Positions 1 to 8,241 of a stretch of 40,667 nucleotides of DNA are shown here, piece after piece. This DNA is from Treponema denticola (GTDB lineage: Bacteria > Spirochaetota > Spirochaetia > Treponematales > Breznakiellaceae): NCBI GenBank assembly GCA_020719845.1, contig DYPP01000008.1, positions 22,472 through 63,138 of the forward strand, in the 5' to 3' direction. A program made the translations under genes and the position numbers. The stretch's first letter is position 1. Every line of letters begins with the position of its first letter. The notes under the pieces were generated by a model. The model was not told the DNA's origin. It worked only from the letters and a program-made list of their open reading frames with translations, and did not search any database.

Positions 1-18
1 CGAGTCCCTCAGCGCCCA
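1..18 (+). tRNA. 3' end of a tRNA, cut by the window edge
   Basis: The first 18 bases fit the end of a tRNA. CGAGT would be the last five bases of a TTCGAGT T-loop, CCCTC the 3' side of the T-stem, AGCGCCC the 3' side of the acceptor stem, and A18 the discriminator base. The following bases are GAG, so CCA is not encoded and would be added by CCA-adding enzyme. The anticodon lies outside the window, so the isoacceptor is unknown. A terminator follows directly. Confidence 0.6.
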
Positions 19-24
19 GAGAAA

Positions 25-58
25 AAATGAAAAAGCACCCGCAGGGTGCTTTTTTTTT
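25..58 (+). terminator. bidirectional Rho-independent terminator
   Basis: A perfect 7-bp stem (AGCACCC at 34-40, GGGTGCT at 44-50) with a 3-base loop is flanked by an A-rich tract on the left and eight T residues at 51-58. The symmetry lets it end transcription of the tRNA on the plus strand and of the plsC operon on the minus strand. Confidence 0.85.
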
Positions 59-92
59 GCCGTTGAATCGCGCTGAGGGACTCGAACCGGAG

Positions 93-824
93 CTATACTC
101 CCTGCCCCTCCAGCCCCTGCTCGATCACCCGGCGCACCCGGTCGGGCAAGAGCCGTCGTTCGTCGGCGGAAAGGCCCGCAGTGGGGATGGGATCGCCGAA
201 AACGATGCCCACCGGCACGGGGCGGATCGTCTTGGTCGCTTCCCAGACGCCGTAGCTGCCGGTGATGGACAGGGGCAGGATGACCGCGTCCGCCAGGGTG
301 GCCAGCTTGAAGGCCCCCGCTCGGAAGGGCAGCATGCCCTGACCGCGATTGCGGGTGCCCTCGGGAAAGATGATCATGGCGCCCCCGGAGCGGATGCGCC
401 GGGCACCGGCTTCGATGGCCCGCCGCGCCTTGCCGACGTTTTTACGGTCGATGAATACGCCGCCCAGCAGCCAGATCCAGATATTGATGAAGGGGATGAA
501 GAGCGCTTCCTTTTTGGCGGTAAAGCCGAAGGGCCGGTCGATCAGGCTCAGCGCCAGCAGGACGTCGAAGTCGCCGGGGTGGTTGCCGATAAAGCAGACC
601 CCGCCTGAGGGCGGTATTTTTTCGCGCCCCCGTACGGTCACCGTGGCGCCCGTGGCGGCCACCAGCATCCGCGACCAGTGGACGACAAAAACGTGCAGCA
701 TCCGGCCGGTCCAGGCGCGCGGTCCCAGGATGCTCAGCAAAAAGCCCAGGATGCCCACGGGCATGACGACGACGAAGGACCCCCAGAGCAGGATAAAAAA
801 GAACAGGGTTCGCCGGCTGATCAT
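93..824 (-). CDS. plsC: 1-acyl-glycerol-3-phosphate acyltransferase (PlsC family)
   Basis: A 243-residue membrane acyltransferase that would transfer an acyl group to lysophosphatidic acid in phospholipid synthesis. The N-terminus (about residues 7-33) is hydrophobic and probably a membrane anchor. Catalytic motif I is NHPGDFD at 81-87 (NHx4D), and motif III is FPEGTR at 153-158, which binds the glycerol phosphate. Length is normal for the family. The start codon overlaps the stop of the upstream HAD gene by four bases (ATGA), so the two are probably translationally coupled. The family is clear. Exact substrate preference, such as a glycerolipid or another lysolipid, cannot be read from the sequence. 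Confidence 0.88.
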   Translation of the reverse strand: MISRRTLFFFILLWGSFVVVMPVGILGFLLSILGPRAWTGRMLHVFVVHWSRMLVAATGATVTVRGREKIPPSGGVCFIGNHPGDFDVLLALSLIDRPFGFTAKKEALFIPFINIWIWLLGGVFIDRKNVGKARRAIEAGARRIRSGGAMIIFPEGTRNRGQGMLPFRAGAFKLATLADAVILPLSITGSYGVWEATKTIRPVPVGIVFGDPIPTAGLSADERRLLPDRVRRVIEQGLEGQGV

Positions 825-1435
825 AGCATTACCCCCAGGCCGGCCAGATCCAGCCGGGCCGCGGCGGCGTCCCGCCAGACAAAGGCGCGGAATCCGAGAG
901 CCAGCGCGGCTTCCACGTTCACCGGCAGGTCGTCGAAAAAGACGATCTCCGCCGCCTTCAGGTCCAGGGCGGCCATCAGGGCCTGATAGATGGGCGGCTC
1001 GGGCTTGATGGATCCCAGGTCGCAGGAATAGATCTGCGCGTCCGCGCCGCTGAGCAAAGGAAAGCGGTCCCGGACGATGCGCAGAAAGTCCCGGGGCATG
1101 TTGGAAAGGATGCCTACTTTGAGGCCCGCGTTCCGTACGGATTCCGCCAAACGGACCGCTTCGGGATCCAGATGAGCCCAGCTTTCCACGTCCGCCTGAA
1201 CCAGGGCGTCTACGGTTCGGTCGTCGCTGCCGACGCCCAGTTCCGCCAGGATGCCGGCGTAGTATTCGGCGCCGCTCACCGCGCCCCGGTCGTAGAGGCC
1301 GCGCCGGCCCCAGATCAGCCGTCCCAGGTCCGCCGCGTCCGCCCCGGCGATGGACGCCATGTTCCGGATGGTGTCCTCCCCGGGCGGCAGGGACAGCACC
1401 TTGCCGTAATCGAAAACCACCGCTTTGATGTCCAT
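821..1435 (-). CDS. HAD-superfamily hydrolase (HAD-IA, YihX-like)
   Basis: A 204-residue haloacid-dehalogenase-type hydrolase, probably a small-molecule phosphatase. Motif I is FDYGKVL, with nucleophile Asp9. The usual second aspartate is Gly11, as in the YihX-type subgroup with FDxGxV. Motif II is the Ser in ILSNMP, motif III the Lys in IKPEPPIY, and motif IV is FFDD near residue 168. A good ribosome-binding site (AAGGAG) lies just before the ATG, within the 14 bases after the mfd stop. It sits between mfd and plsC on the same strand, so co-transcription is likely. The substrate is unknown. Confidence 0.82.
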   Translation of the reverse strand: MDIKAVVFDYGKVLSLPPGEDTIRNMASIAGADAADLGRLIWGRRGLYDRGAVSGAEYYAGILAELGVGSDDRTVDALVQADVESWAHLDPEAVRLAESVRNAGLKVGILSNMPRDFLRIVRDRFPLLSGADAQIYSCDLGSIKPEPPIYQALMAALDLKAAEIVFFDDLPVNVEAALALGFRAFVWRDAAAARLDLAGLGVML

Positions 1436-1449
1436 TGTCGCTCCTTGGG

Positions 1450-4400
1450 CTAACCCGCCAGGGCGGCCAGCTTTTCCCTGATGAATTCGCTCTTTTCTTT
1501 GAGGCCGATGCTGCCGGTCTGCAGGATGACCACGTTGGGCGCCTTGGGGTCCAGCTTGACCTTGCCGGCGCTCTCCTTCATCAGCCGGATCAGCCGCTCC
1601 ACCTTCACCTTGGATACTTTGGCAAACTCCACCCGCACCAGGCCGCCGCGTTCCTTCAGCGTCGCCACCGCCAGGTCCCGGCAGATGATGCGGATTTCAG
1701 CCAGGGATAGGAGGCTCTGGACTTCGTCGGGCAAGGGTCCGAATCGGTCCAGCAGCTCCGCGTAGACCCGGTCCAGTTCATCCCGGGATTGGATCGAGGC
1801 GATTTTTTTGTACACTTCCATTTTTTCCTGCGCCGAATCGACGTAGGAATCGGGAATGAAGCCCGAATACTCCAGCTCCAGGTAGCTCTCGGCTTCCGCC
1901 TCGTAGTTGGAATCCTGCAGGCGCCGCACCGCCTCGTCCAGCAGGCGCAGGTACAGGTCGAAGCCCACGGAATAGATGTCCCCGGATTGTTCCCGGCCCA
2001 GCAGGTTGCCGGCGCCGCGGATCTCCATGTCCTTCATGGCGATCTTGAAGCCCGATCCCAGTTCGGTAAAGTCGGAGATGACCTGCAGGCGCTTCATGGC
2101 CAGCTCGGACAAAGCCCGATCTTTGGGATAAAAAAGATAGGCGTAGGCGACCCGGTCGGAACGCCCGACCCGTCCCCGGAGCTGGTAGAGCTGGGAGACG
2201 CCGTACATGTCCGCCCGGTCGATGATGATGGTGTTGACGTTGGGGATGTCGATGCCGTTTTCGATGATCGTGGTGGACACCAGGATATGGAAACCGCCGT
2301 GGACGAAACGGTGCATGACGTCTTCCAGGTCCCGGGGATCCATCTGGCCGTGGGCGACGTCCACCAGCATTTCCGGCAGCAGCCGTTCCAGCATGCGTTG
2401 GGTGTCGCCCAGGGTTTCCACCCGGTTGTGCAGGTAGAAGACCTGCCCGCCCCGCTCGACTTCCCGCCGCACCGCCTGAGCCAGCCGGTCCTCGTTGAAT
2501 TCGTCGATGGCCGTCTCGATGGGGTGCCGGTTGTAGGGCGGCGTAGTTAGAAGGCTCATGTCCCGGATCTTGAGCAGGCTCATGTGCAGGGTCCGGGGGA
2601 TGGGCGTGGCGCTCAGCGTCAGGGCGTCCACGTTGGTCTTCATTTCCTTGAGCCGTTCCTTGTCCTTGACGCCGAAGCGCTGTTCCTCGTCGGTCACCAG
2701 CAGGCCCAGATCCTTGAAAAGGACGTCCTTCTGGATGATGCGGTGGGTCCCGACCAGGATGTCTATTTCTCCTTTGCGGACCAGCTCCAGGGTGCGTTTG
2801 ATTTCCGCCTTGTCCACAAAACGGGACAGCATGCCCAGCCGGACCGGAAATTGGGCAAAGCGTTCCTGAAAGTTTTCGTAGTGCTGTTCCGCCAGAATCG
2901 TGGTCGGCGCCAGAAAGGCTACCTGCTTGCCCCCCATGACGGCTTTGAAGCAGGCCCGCACCGCCACTTCGGTCTTGCCGTAGCCCACGTCGCCGCAGAC
3001 CAGCCGGTCCATGGGCTGGGGGCTTTCCATATCCGCCTTGATCTCCTCCACGCAGCGCAGCTGGTCTTCGGTTTCTTCGTAGGGAAAATTGGCCTCGAAG
3101 GCGGTCTGCCATTCCGTATCCCGGGGATAGGCGTAGCCCTGGGCGGCCTTGCGCTTGGAGTACAGCTCGATCAGCTTTTCGGCGATGTCCTCGACGGATT
3201 TCTTTACCCGGCCCTTGCGGTTCTCCCAGCTTTTAGAACCCAGCTTGTCCAGCCGCGGCGGACTGCCCTCATTGCCGATGTAGCGCTGGACCAGGTTGAC
3301 CTGTTCGATGGGGACGAAGACGAATTCCTCGTCCGCGTATTCCAGCTTGACGTAGTCCCGCTCGAGGCCCAGGGCGCGGATGCGCTCGATGCCCTTGAAC
3401 AGACCGATGCCGTAGTTGACGTGCACCACGAAGTCCCCGGGATTCAGCTCCACGAAGGTGTCGATGGCCGCGCTGCGGCCGTGCTTCAGCGAACGGGGCA
3501 AGCGGCGGCGGCGGCCAAAAATTTCGTTTTCCTGCACCACCATCAGCTTGATGTCCGGCAGGGCAAAGCCGGCGGAAAAGGGCAGATCCGCCACTTTGAC
3601 GGGCACTTCCCTGAGCATCTCGGCGATGCGTCCGGCCTGGGCCGCAGACTCGGCGAACACCACCAGCTCCCAACCCTGTTTGTGCAGGTTGGCGAACTCC
3701 TCCTTCAGGTAGGTGAGGTTGCCGAAGAAACTGCGCGGCGGATCGCAGGGGATGGCCAGACGGAACGCGCCGTTCTCGCCGCCGCCCTTGATGGCGTTGA
3801 AAGAAACCCGCCGCGCCTTGCCGGCGGCCAGGGTCCGGAAATCAAGCAGGATCCGTTCCGGGGCGGGCACCGGCCGGTCCCGGCGGGCTTTGCGGTACAT
3901 GCCCTGGTATTCCCGCTCCAGCGATTCCTGGGCGTTCTCCAGCCGTTCCCGATCCACAAAGAGCACGGTGGCTTCGGGTCCCAGGTAGTCGGTCAGCGCT
4001 GCGGCGGAGGCAAAGGCCAGCGGAAAGTAGAGTTCTTCCCCGGATACGCTGCGCCGGACTTTCAGTTCTTCCAGCAGCGTTCCGGCGCCGGCGCCGAATT
4101 CCTCCAGGGTTGCCAGCCGCGCTTCCAGAGCCGCGATCCGGTCATCCGTCCATACCAGTTCCTTCAGCGGCCGGATCACCACTTCCTGGGCCGTACCCGT
4201 CCCGCTCTGGTCTTCCGGATCAAAGCGGCGGATGGATTCCAGCCGGTCGAAGTCCAGCACCAGCCGGTAGGCTTGATCGTCGCCGGCCATCAGGATGTCC
4301 AGCACCTCGCCCCGCAGGGCAAACTCGCCGTGGATCTGCACCCGGGGCACCCGGGTGTAGCCGTAGGCCACCAGTTTTTCCGCCAGCGCCGACGGATCGA

Positions 4401-4851
4401 TCTTGCCGCCGGCGCGCAGGGGAATGAGCAGGGACACGAAGTAGGACGGCGGCGGCAGGGGCGTCAGCAGCGCCCGCTCGGAGCAGACCATGACCTGGGG
4501 CTCCCCGGCGGCCAGGGCGGCCAGGGCGGCGCAGCGGGCGCCGAAGACGGCGGAAAGGGGCGCCATATCCCGGTAAGGCATGGTGCCCCACCAGGGAAAA
4601 ATCCGCACCGCGACGCCGGCGATTTCCAGGTCCGACGCCAACTCCTCGGCTTCTTTTTCCGTCGGGGCCACCACCAGGACCGGCCCCGGAGAAGAGCGGA
4701 ACAATTCCGCCGCCAACAGAGCGGCAAAGGCGCCGTCGGCGCCTTCGATCTCCAGGGGAAATTTCTTGGACTTGTAGGCGTCCAGGACCGCGGCGACCGC
4801 TTGGGAAGCGCGCAGGCGGTTCATGAACGCAGGAAACAATAAGGTATTCAT
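1450..4851 (-). CDS. mfd: transcription-repair coupling factor Mfd
   Basis: A 1133-residue protein of normal Mfd length. It removes RNA polymerase stalled at DNA lesions and recruits UvrA. The order of parts is visible. First comes a UvrB-like N-terminal region. An RNA-polymerase-interacting (CarD-like) segment follows at about 475 (VVHVNYGIGLFKGIERI). The superfamily 2 translocase has Walker A GDVGYGKT near 620 and the DEEQ box (VTDEEQRFG) near 720. Helicase motifs around SATPIPRTL and the QLRGRVGR motif VI follow, then the C-terminal TRCF domain. No ribosome-binding site precedes the ATG, and a TATACT -10 box ends 15 bases upstream, so the leader would be very short. Confidence 0.96.
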   Translation of the reverse strand: MNTLLFPAFMNRLRASQAVAAVLDAYKSKKFPLEIEGADGAFAALLAAELFRSSPGPVLVVAPTEKEAEELASDLEIAGVAVRIFPWWGTMPYRDMAPLSAVFGARCAALAALAAGEPQVMVCSERALLTPLPPPSYFVSLLIPLRAGGKIDPSALAEKLVAYGYTRVPRVQIHGEFALRGEVLDILMAGDDQAYRLVLDFDRLESIRRFDPEDQSGTGTAQEVVIRPLKELVWTDDRIAALEARLATLEEFGAGAGTLLEELKVRRSVSGEELYFPLAFASAAALTDYLGPEATVLFVDRERLENAQESLEREYQGMYRKARRDRPVPAPERILLDFRTLAAGKARRVSFNAIKGGGENGAFRLAIPCDPPRSFFGNLTYLKEEFANLHKQGWELVVFAESAAQAGRIAEMLREVPVKVADLPFSAGFALPDIKLMVVQENEIFGRRRRLPRSLKHGRSAAIDTFVELNPGDFVVHVNYGIGLFKGIERIRALGLERDYVKLEYADEEFVFVPIEQVNLVQRYIGNEGSPPRLDKLGSKSWENRKGRVKKSVEDIAEKLIELYSKRKAAQGYAYPRDTEWQTAFEANFPYEETEDQLRCVEEIKADMESPQPMDRLVCGDVGYGKTEVAVRACFKAVMGGKQVAFLAPTTILAEQHYENFQERFAQFPVRLGMLSRFVDKAEIKRTLELVRKGEIDILVGTHRIIQKDVLFKDLGLLVTDEEQRFGVKDKERLKEMKTNVDALTLSATPIPRTLHMSLLKIRDMSLLTTPPYNRHPIETAIDEFNEDRLAQAVRREVERGGQVFYLHNRVETLGDTQRMLERLLPEMLVDVAHGQMDPRDLEDVMHRFVHGGFHILVSTTIIENGIDIPNVNTIIIDRADMYGVSQLYQLRGRVGRSDRVAYAYLFYPKDRALSELAMKRLQVISDFTELGSGFKIAMKDMEIRGAGNLLGREQSGDIYSVGFDLYLRLLDEAVRRLQDSNYEAEAESYLELEYSGFIPDSYVDSAQEKMEVYKKIASIQSRDELDRVYAELLDRFGPLPDEVQSLLSLAEIRIICRDLAVATLKERGGLVRVEFAKVSKVKVERLIRLMKESAGKVKLDPKAPNVVILQTGSIGLKEKSEFIREKLAALAG

Positions 4852-4866
4852 CGATGCTTACCGATC

Positions 4867-4874
4867 AGTATACT
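4867..4874. promoter_or_regulatory. palindromic -10 box shared by divergent promoters
   Basis: AGTATACT is its own reverse complement, so each strand reads TATACT here (plus 4869-4874, minus 4872-4867). On the minus strand it lies 15 bases before the mfd ATG. On the plus strand it lies 30 bases before the TTG of the secreted protein. An inverted TATACC/GGTATA pair follows at 4874-4879 and 4885-4890. No clear -35 box is seen on either side. Confidence 0.45.
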
Positions 4875-4904
4875 ATACCCCAACGGTATACGTGGAGTTC
4901 CGCC

Positions 4905-5870
4905 TTGAAACGATTGAACCGCCGAACGCTCATCGCTTCTTTGTTTTTCCCCGTCCTGCTCGCCGCCGGCACCGCCGGCGCCGCCGAAATCGACGTGGCC
5001 ATCCGCTACTACGATAAACGGGTCTATTACGCCGGCGAAGGCCCGGTGTTGGTCCAGATTACCGTATCCAACCAAAGCAAAGCGCCTTTCCGCTTCAAGC
5101 TGGCGGACGAGCGCGCGTTTTCCGTGGATTTCGACGTGCGGACGCTTTCCAACCGCATCGTGGACGCTACGGACATACTTATCAGAAAGCGGACCCAAGA
5201 TCAACGGGTGTTTTTCCGGGAACTGTCCGTGGAAAGCGGTGAATCCTTCTCCTTCACCGAGGATCTCCGGGACTACGTCAGCCTGGACGCCGCCGGATCC
5301 TACGTGGTCAAGGCCCGTCTCTACCCGGAATTGTTCCGGTCCGTGCCCGCCGCCGCCCCGCTCTTGTCCAACAGCCTGTCCCTGAACCTGCGTCCCGCGC
5401 CGCTGGCCGAAGCCGGCGGGCCGCCGCCGGCCCTGGATGTGGAGACCAACGCCGTCCTGGTGCGGGACAGCCTGCCCCCGGATCAGGTTGTCGAGTACAT
5501 CCTCAATGCCCGTCAAAAGGGCCAGTGGGAAAAATTCTTCCTGTACCTGGACGTTGAAGAAATGCTGAAACGCGACGGAGTCCGCAAGCGCGCCTGGATC
5601 GCCGAATCGGAGGAAGGCCGGCAGGGAATGCTGGACCGCTACCGCAGGGACCTGCGCAACGCCCTGGTGGACGGGGACATCGTGACCATTCCCGTCGAAT
5701 TCCAGGTGGAGCGCACCAGCTACGCCGGGGAAGAAGGTACGGTTGCGGTACTTGAAAAATTCCGGTTCGGCACCTATGTTGAACGCAAGCGGTACACCTA
5801 CTACCTGCGCCGCCGGGACGATATCTGGATGATCGTCGATTATTCCGTGATGAACCTGGGGACCGAATGA
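4905..5870 (+). CDS. secreted protein of unknown function
   Basis: About 321 residues from a TTG start at 4905. The start is chosen because a TGGAG ribosome-binding site precedes it, a typical signal peptide follows (basic KRLNRR, then a hydrophobic stretch ending in AGAA), and the upstream ATG at 4854 would lie before the likely promoter. The mature N-terminal half looks like a beta-sandwich of the Ig-like/BsuPI kind (IDVAIRYYDKRVYYAGEGPV). The C-terminal third (from about residue 200) resembles a small alpha/beta cone of NTF2-like type, ending DDIWMIVDYSVMNLG. Both fold guesses are inferences. It overlaps the next gene by four bases (ATGA). I do not recognise a named family. Confidence 0.75.
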   Translation: MKRLNRRTLIASLFFPVLLAAGTAGAAEIDVAIRYYDKRVYYAGEGPVLVQITVSNQSKAPFRFKLADERAFSVDFDVRTLSNRIVDATDILIRKRTQDQRVFFRELSVESGESFSFTEDLRDYVSLDAAGSYVVKARLYPELFRSVPAAAPLLSNSLSLNLRPAPLAEAGGPPPALDVETNAVLVRDSLPPDQVVEYILNARQKGQWEKFFLYLDVEEMLKRDGVRKRAWIAESEEGRQGMLDRYRRDLRNALVDGDIVTIPVEFQVERTSYAGEEGTVAVLEKFRFGTYVERKRYTYYLRRRDDIWMIVDYSVMNLGTE

Positions 5871-6601
5871 AGCTTCTACTCGTCGTCGGTTCGGACGCTA
5901 CGTTCAACCTTGTTTCTACGTACATCGGTCCCCTCGGCTTCGAGTTGATCCGCTACCGCCACGCGCTGAAGGCCATGGACAATATCGACGAAGTCGATCC
6001 GGAGGCGGTGATCATCAGCGCCGAGGATTTTCCCCGGCACTGGAAAACGCTGGTGCAGTTCATCAGGAGCGAACGTCCGAAAGACAAAACGGCCATCGTC
6101 ATCCTGAAGGGTCCCAATTTTCCCTTTGAGGAAGCCGCCAAAGCCTCGTATATCGGCGTCAGCGGCATCGTATCGGAAAATCTGGACCAATCCGAGGAAC
6201 TGGATCGCCTGCAGAGCATCCTGGGCCGCTACGTTTCGGTGGACGACGGCCGGGGCGCCAAACGGGTGCGGCCGGCGGAGTGGGACCGGGTGGGGTTTGT
6301 CTTTTCCCGCGCCGAAGACGCTACCCTGGTGAGCGGCACGGTGGAAACGATTTCCCTGACCGGCCTGTCCTTTTTGCCCGACCGTTCCGCCCTGATCAAA
6401 GACAGCCCTCCGGGCACGGAATTTTCCCCTTGCACGCTGCGGGTCGGCGAGGCGCTGCTGTCCCCGGTCTGCCGCCTGGTGCGCACCGGCCGGATCATCT
6501 CGCTCCATTTTGTCTCATTTCCCGGCAACGAGCTCGGCGCGCTGGAAAAATACCTGCAGGATCGGCCGCTCCGGGAACGGCGCTTCAACGACAAAGCCTG
6601 A
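5867..6601 (+). CDS. REC-like/PilZ domain protein
   Basis: A 244-residue cytoplasmic protein. The first half (1-125) has the alternating strand/helix pattern of a response-regulator receiver (MKLLLVVGSDATFNLVSTYI, then VDPEAVIIS), but a standard phosphoacceptor Asp with its acidic pocket is not evident. The C-terminal half (about 140-235) looks like a PilZ domain: an S-x-x-G core (ISLTGLSF) and strands ending in IISLHFVSF. The arginine pair that binds cyclic di-GMP is degenerate at best (RVRPAEWDR region). It starts inside the stop of the secreted-protein gene, so the two are coupled. A role in cyclic di-GMP-linked envelope or motility control is inference. Confidence 0.65.
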   Translation: MKLLLVVGSDATFNLVSTYIGPLGFELIRYRHALKAMDNIDEVDPEAVIISAEDFPRHWKTLVQFIRSERPKDKTAIVILKGPNFPFEEAAKASYIGVSGIVSENLDQSEELDRLQSILGRYVSVDDGRGAKRVRPAEWDRVGFVFSRAEDATLVSGTVETISLTGLSFLPDRSALIKDSPPGTEFSPCTLRVGEALLSPVCRLVRTGRIISLHFVSFPGNELGALEKYLQDRPLRERRFNDKA

Positions 6602-6604
6602 TCC

Positions 6605-7345
6605 TCAGCCGATTCCCAATCCCCGCACCACCTGATAAGCCAACAAATGCCCCGCCGCCTGGGGCACAAAGGGCGCCGACGCCTGGGCGCGGCGCGGACG
6701 GCCGGGTATTCCCGGCGCCGGAGCTTCATAGTCTCCGGGAGCCACGGGCGTCTCGTCGGACCAGACGCAGGGTACCCGGCGGGAAGGGTCCAGACCCAGA
6801 CGCCGCAGCCGCTGCCTGACCGCCCGGGCCAGGGGACAGCCGGAACTGTCCCACAGCGAACCGAAGCGCAATCGGCCCGGGTCCAGGCGACCCGCGGTGC
6901 CCATGCTGGAAACGAAGGGCAGGTTGTTGCGGCTCAGGTAGGCGATCAGGTTGGCCTTGGAATTCAGGGAATCGATGCAGTCGACGTAAAAGTCATACCC
7001 CGGCACCACCGCCTCCGGGATCCCGTCGCCGCGGATCAACAGCGGGACCGCCTCCACCTCGGCTTCCGGGTTGATTTCCCGGGCCAGTTCCTTGAAGGCC
7101 AGCGCTTTAGGCACGCCGACGAAGCGCTGGTAGCCGAACACCAGCCGATTGAAGTTGGATACGCCCACCAAGTCGAAATCGCAGGCCCGGATGTGGCCGA
7201 CCCCGGCCCGGACCAGGTCCACCGCGCAGGCCGCGCCGACGCCGCCCAGGCCGAAGACGCAGACCCGGGCCGCAGCCAGCCGGCGGAGGCCGGCCGCTCG
7301 GATGAGCAGCGCCGTCCGGTCGGAAAATGCGGCCCTAGCAGCCAT
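6605..7345 (-). CDS. tcdA: tRNA threonylcarbamoyladenosine dehydratase (TcdA/ThiF family)
   Basis: A 246-residue E1-like adenylating enzyme. TcdA activates and cyclises N6-threonylcarbamoyladenosine at tRNA position 37, using ATP. The nucleotide-binding loop is FGLGGVGAACA, followed by the DFDLVGVSNFNR segment, the family's DxxNxxR signature, then DCIDSLNSK in the active region. The tail GHLLAYQVVRGLG matches the end of the family. The ATG at 7345 is chosen because the fold begins right after it and an upstream extension would lie in the tatD frame. It overlaps the end of tatD by 11 bases. MoeB- or HesA-like roles are less likely, since no Cys-rich zinc site is visible. Confidence 0.82.
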   Translation of the reverse strand: MAARAAFSDRTALLIRAAGLRRLAAARVCVFGLGGVGAACAVDLVRAGVGHIRACDFDLVGVSNFNRLVFGYQRFVGVPKALAFKELAREINPEAEVEAVPLLIRGDGIPEAVVPGYDFYVDCIDSLNSKANLIAYLSRNNLPFVSSMGTAGRLDPGRLRFGSLWDSSGCPLARAVRQRLRRLGLDPSRRVPCVWSDETPVAPGDYEAPAPGIPGRPRRAQASAPFVPQAAGHLLAYQVVRGLGIG

Positions 7346-8147
7346 ACGCCCTCCTGAAATTGTCGTCGCTCCGGATTTCCAGCTCCGCCGCGTCGGAAGC
7401 CGCAGCCTCTGCGGCCCGCCGCAGCGCCCCGGCGGCGGCGAGTACCGCCGCCAGATCCGTCCAGTCCGAGTAAGCCTTGCCCCGGGGCGGCTGGTAGGGC
7501 GCGTCGGTTTCAAACAGCAGCCGGTCCGCGGGAAAGGAGGCGCAGCAGGCCTGGGCTTGCTTGTGGTTGAGCAGCAGCGGCGTCCCGAAAGAAAAATAGG
7601 CGTTGACGCCCCGTTTGACCAGATCCGTCCCTTCCCGGAAAGTGCCGGAATAGGAATGAAAGATGACCGCCGGAAGCCGGGCCAGCCGTCGGGAGTAGGC
7701 GAACACCTTGTGCATCCCCCGGCGCACGTGCAGCACCAGCGGGAGCTGCGCCGCCAAAGCCAGGTCCAGTTGGGCTTCAAAATAAAAGTCCTGCCGCGAT
7801 TCGGTAGCCCGGTAGCGGTCGTCGAACAGGTCGAAGCCCGCCTCACCCACCGCCGCCGGACGCCGGTCGGGGTGGCGGTCGGCGATCAGGGCGGACAGCG
7901 CCGCCAGGGATTGATCCGCCGCCGGGCTGCCCTCCAGGGCGGGCAGCTGGGGGTGGACGCCGAAGCAGTTCAGCACCGCTGCGGCGCCCTCCGCCCGGGC
8001 TTGGGCGGCGAATTGCGCCTGGTACGAGTATTCCGCTTCGTTCCAGGCGCTGGCGGCGCAGACGATGCCCAGCCGCCGCCGTTCGGCTTCGGCGTCCGGG
8101 TGCCGCCGGAAAAGATCGTAGGGATGACAGTGGGCGTCGCTGGCCAT
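7335..8147 (-). CDS. TatD-family metal-dependent hydrolase
   Basis: About 270 residues from ATG 8147. TatD proteins are amidohydrolase-fold enzymes acting as 3'-5' DNases or related hydrolases. Visible metal ligands are the HxH near the N-terminus (DAHCHPYD), the Glu in VGEAGFD, His in LVLHVRRG, His in IFHSYSG, and the Asp in FETDAPYQPP. The ATG is preferred over an in-frame TTG at 8183, because -35/-10 boxes lie immediately upstream and no ribosome-binding site fits, so the transcript is probably leaderless. It overlaps tcdA by 11 bases and the two should be one operon. The in vivo substrate is unknown. Confidence 0.82.
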   Translation of the reverse strand: MASDAHCHPYDLFRRHPDAEAERRRLGIVCAASAWNEAEYSYQAQFAAQARAEGAAAVLNCFGVHPQLPALEGSPAADQSLAALSALIADRHPDRRPAAVGEAGFDLFDDRYRATESRQDFYFEAQLDLALAAQLPLVLHVRRGMHKVFAYSRRLARLPAVIFHSYSGTFREGTDLVKRGVNAYFSFGTPLLLNHKQAQACCASFPADRLLFETDAPYQPPRGKAYSDWTDLAAVLAAAGALRRAAEAAASDAAELEIRSDDNFRRAYGC

Positions 8148-8153
8148 GCACCG

Positions 8154-8183
8154 ACTATACCGGGCGCGCGGCGGGCTGGGCAA
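8154..8183 (-). promoter_or_regulatory. tatD promoter, leaderless type
   Basis: On the minus strand, TTGCCC (8183-8178), an 18-base spacer and TATAGT (8159-8154) are followed by only six bases before the ATG at 8147. Transcription would begin at or next to the start codon. Confidence 0.45.
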
Positions 8184-8241
8184 GACAAATAATCCTCAGC
8201 CGCGGCCGACTTGCTTCCGATATTCTGTATGGAGGCTACCG

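Larger units (their letters stand above)
1..84. repeat. inverted repeat made of the tRNA 3' end
   Basis: CGAGTCCCTCAGCGC at 1-15 recurs perfectly as its reverse complement at 70-84, with the terminator hairpin between them. On the minus strand the match may continue into GGTTC (84-88), as in a tRNA T-loop. The second copy cannot be a tRNA, because the bases before its T-loop do not pair with CCCTC and the plsC stop codon is only 8 bases away. Confidence 0.75.

Noticed and set aside
70-90. Second tRNA on the minus strand
   Set aside because: Only the T-loop and 3' part match. The 5' side of the T-stem does not pair, and the upstream bases are the end of plsC.
821-1435. HAD protein as an inactive enzyme because motif I lacks the second Asp
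   Set aside because: Active HAD-IA phosphatases of the YihX type have the same FDxG motif, so the change alone does not show loss of function.
2584-4842. Long open frame of about 750 codons opposite mfd, with similar long frames opposite parC, parE and gltA
   Set aside because: High GC at third positions keeps antisense frames open. They have no family motifs or start signals, while the opposite strand encodes clear proteins.
4854-4904. Upstream ATG for the secreted protein
   Set aside because: It would lie before the -10 box, lacks a ribosome-binding site and would put 17 polar residues before the signal peptide.
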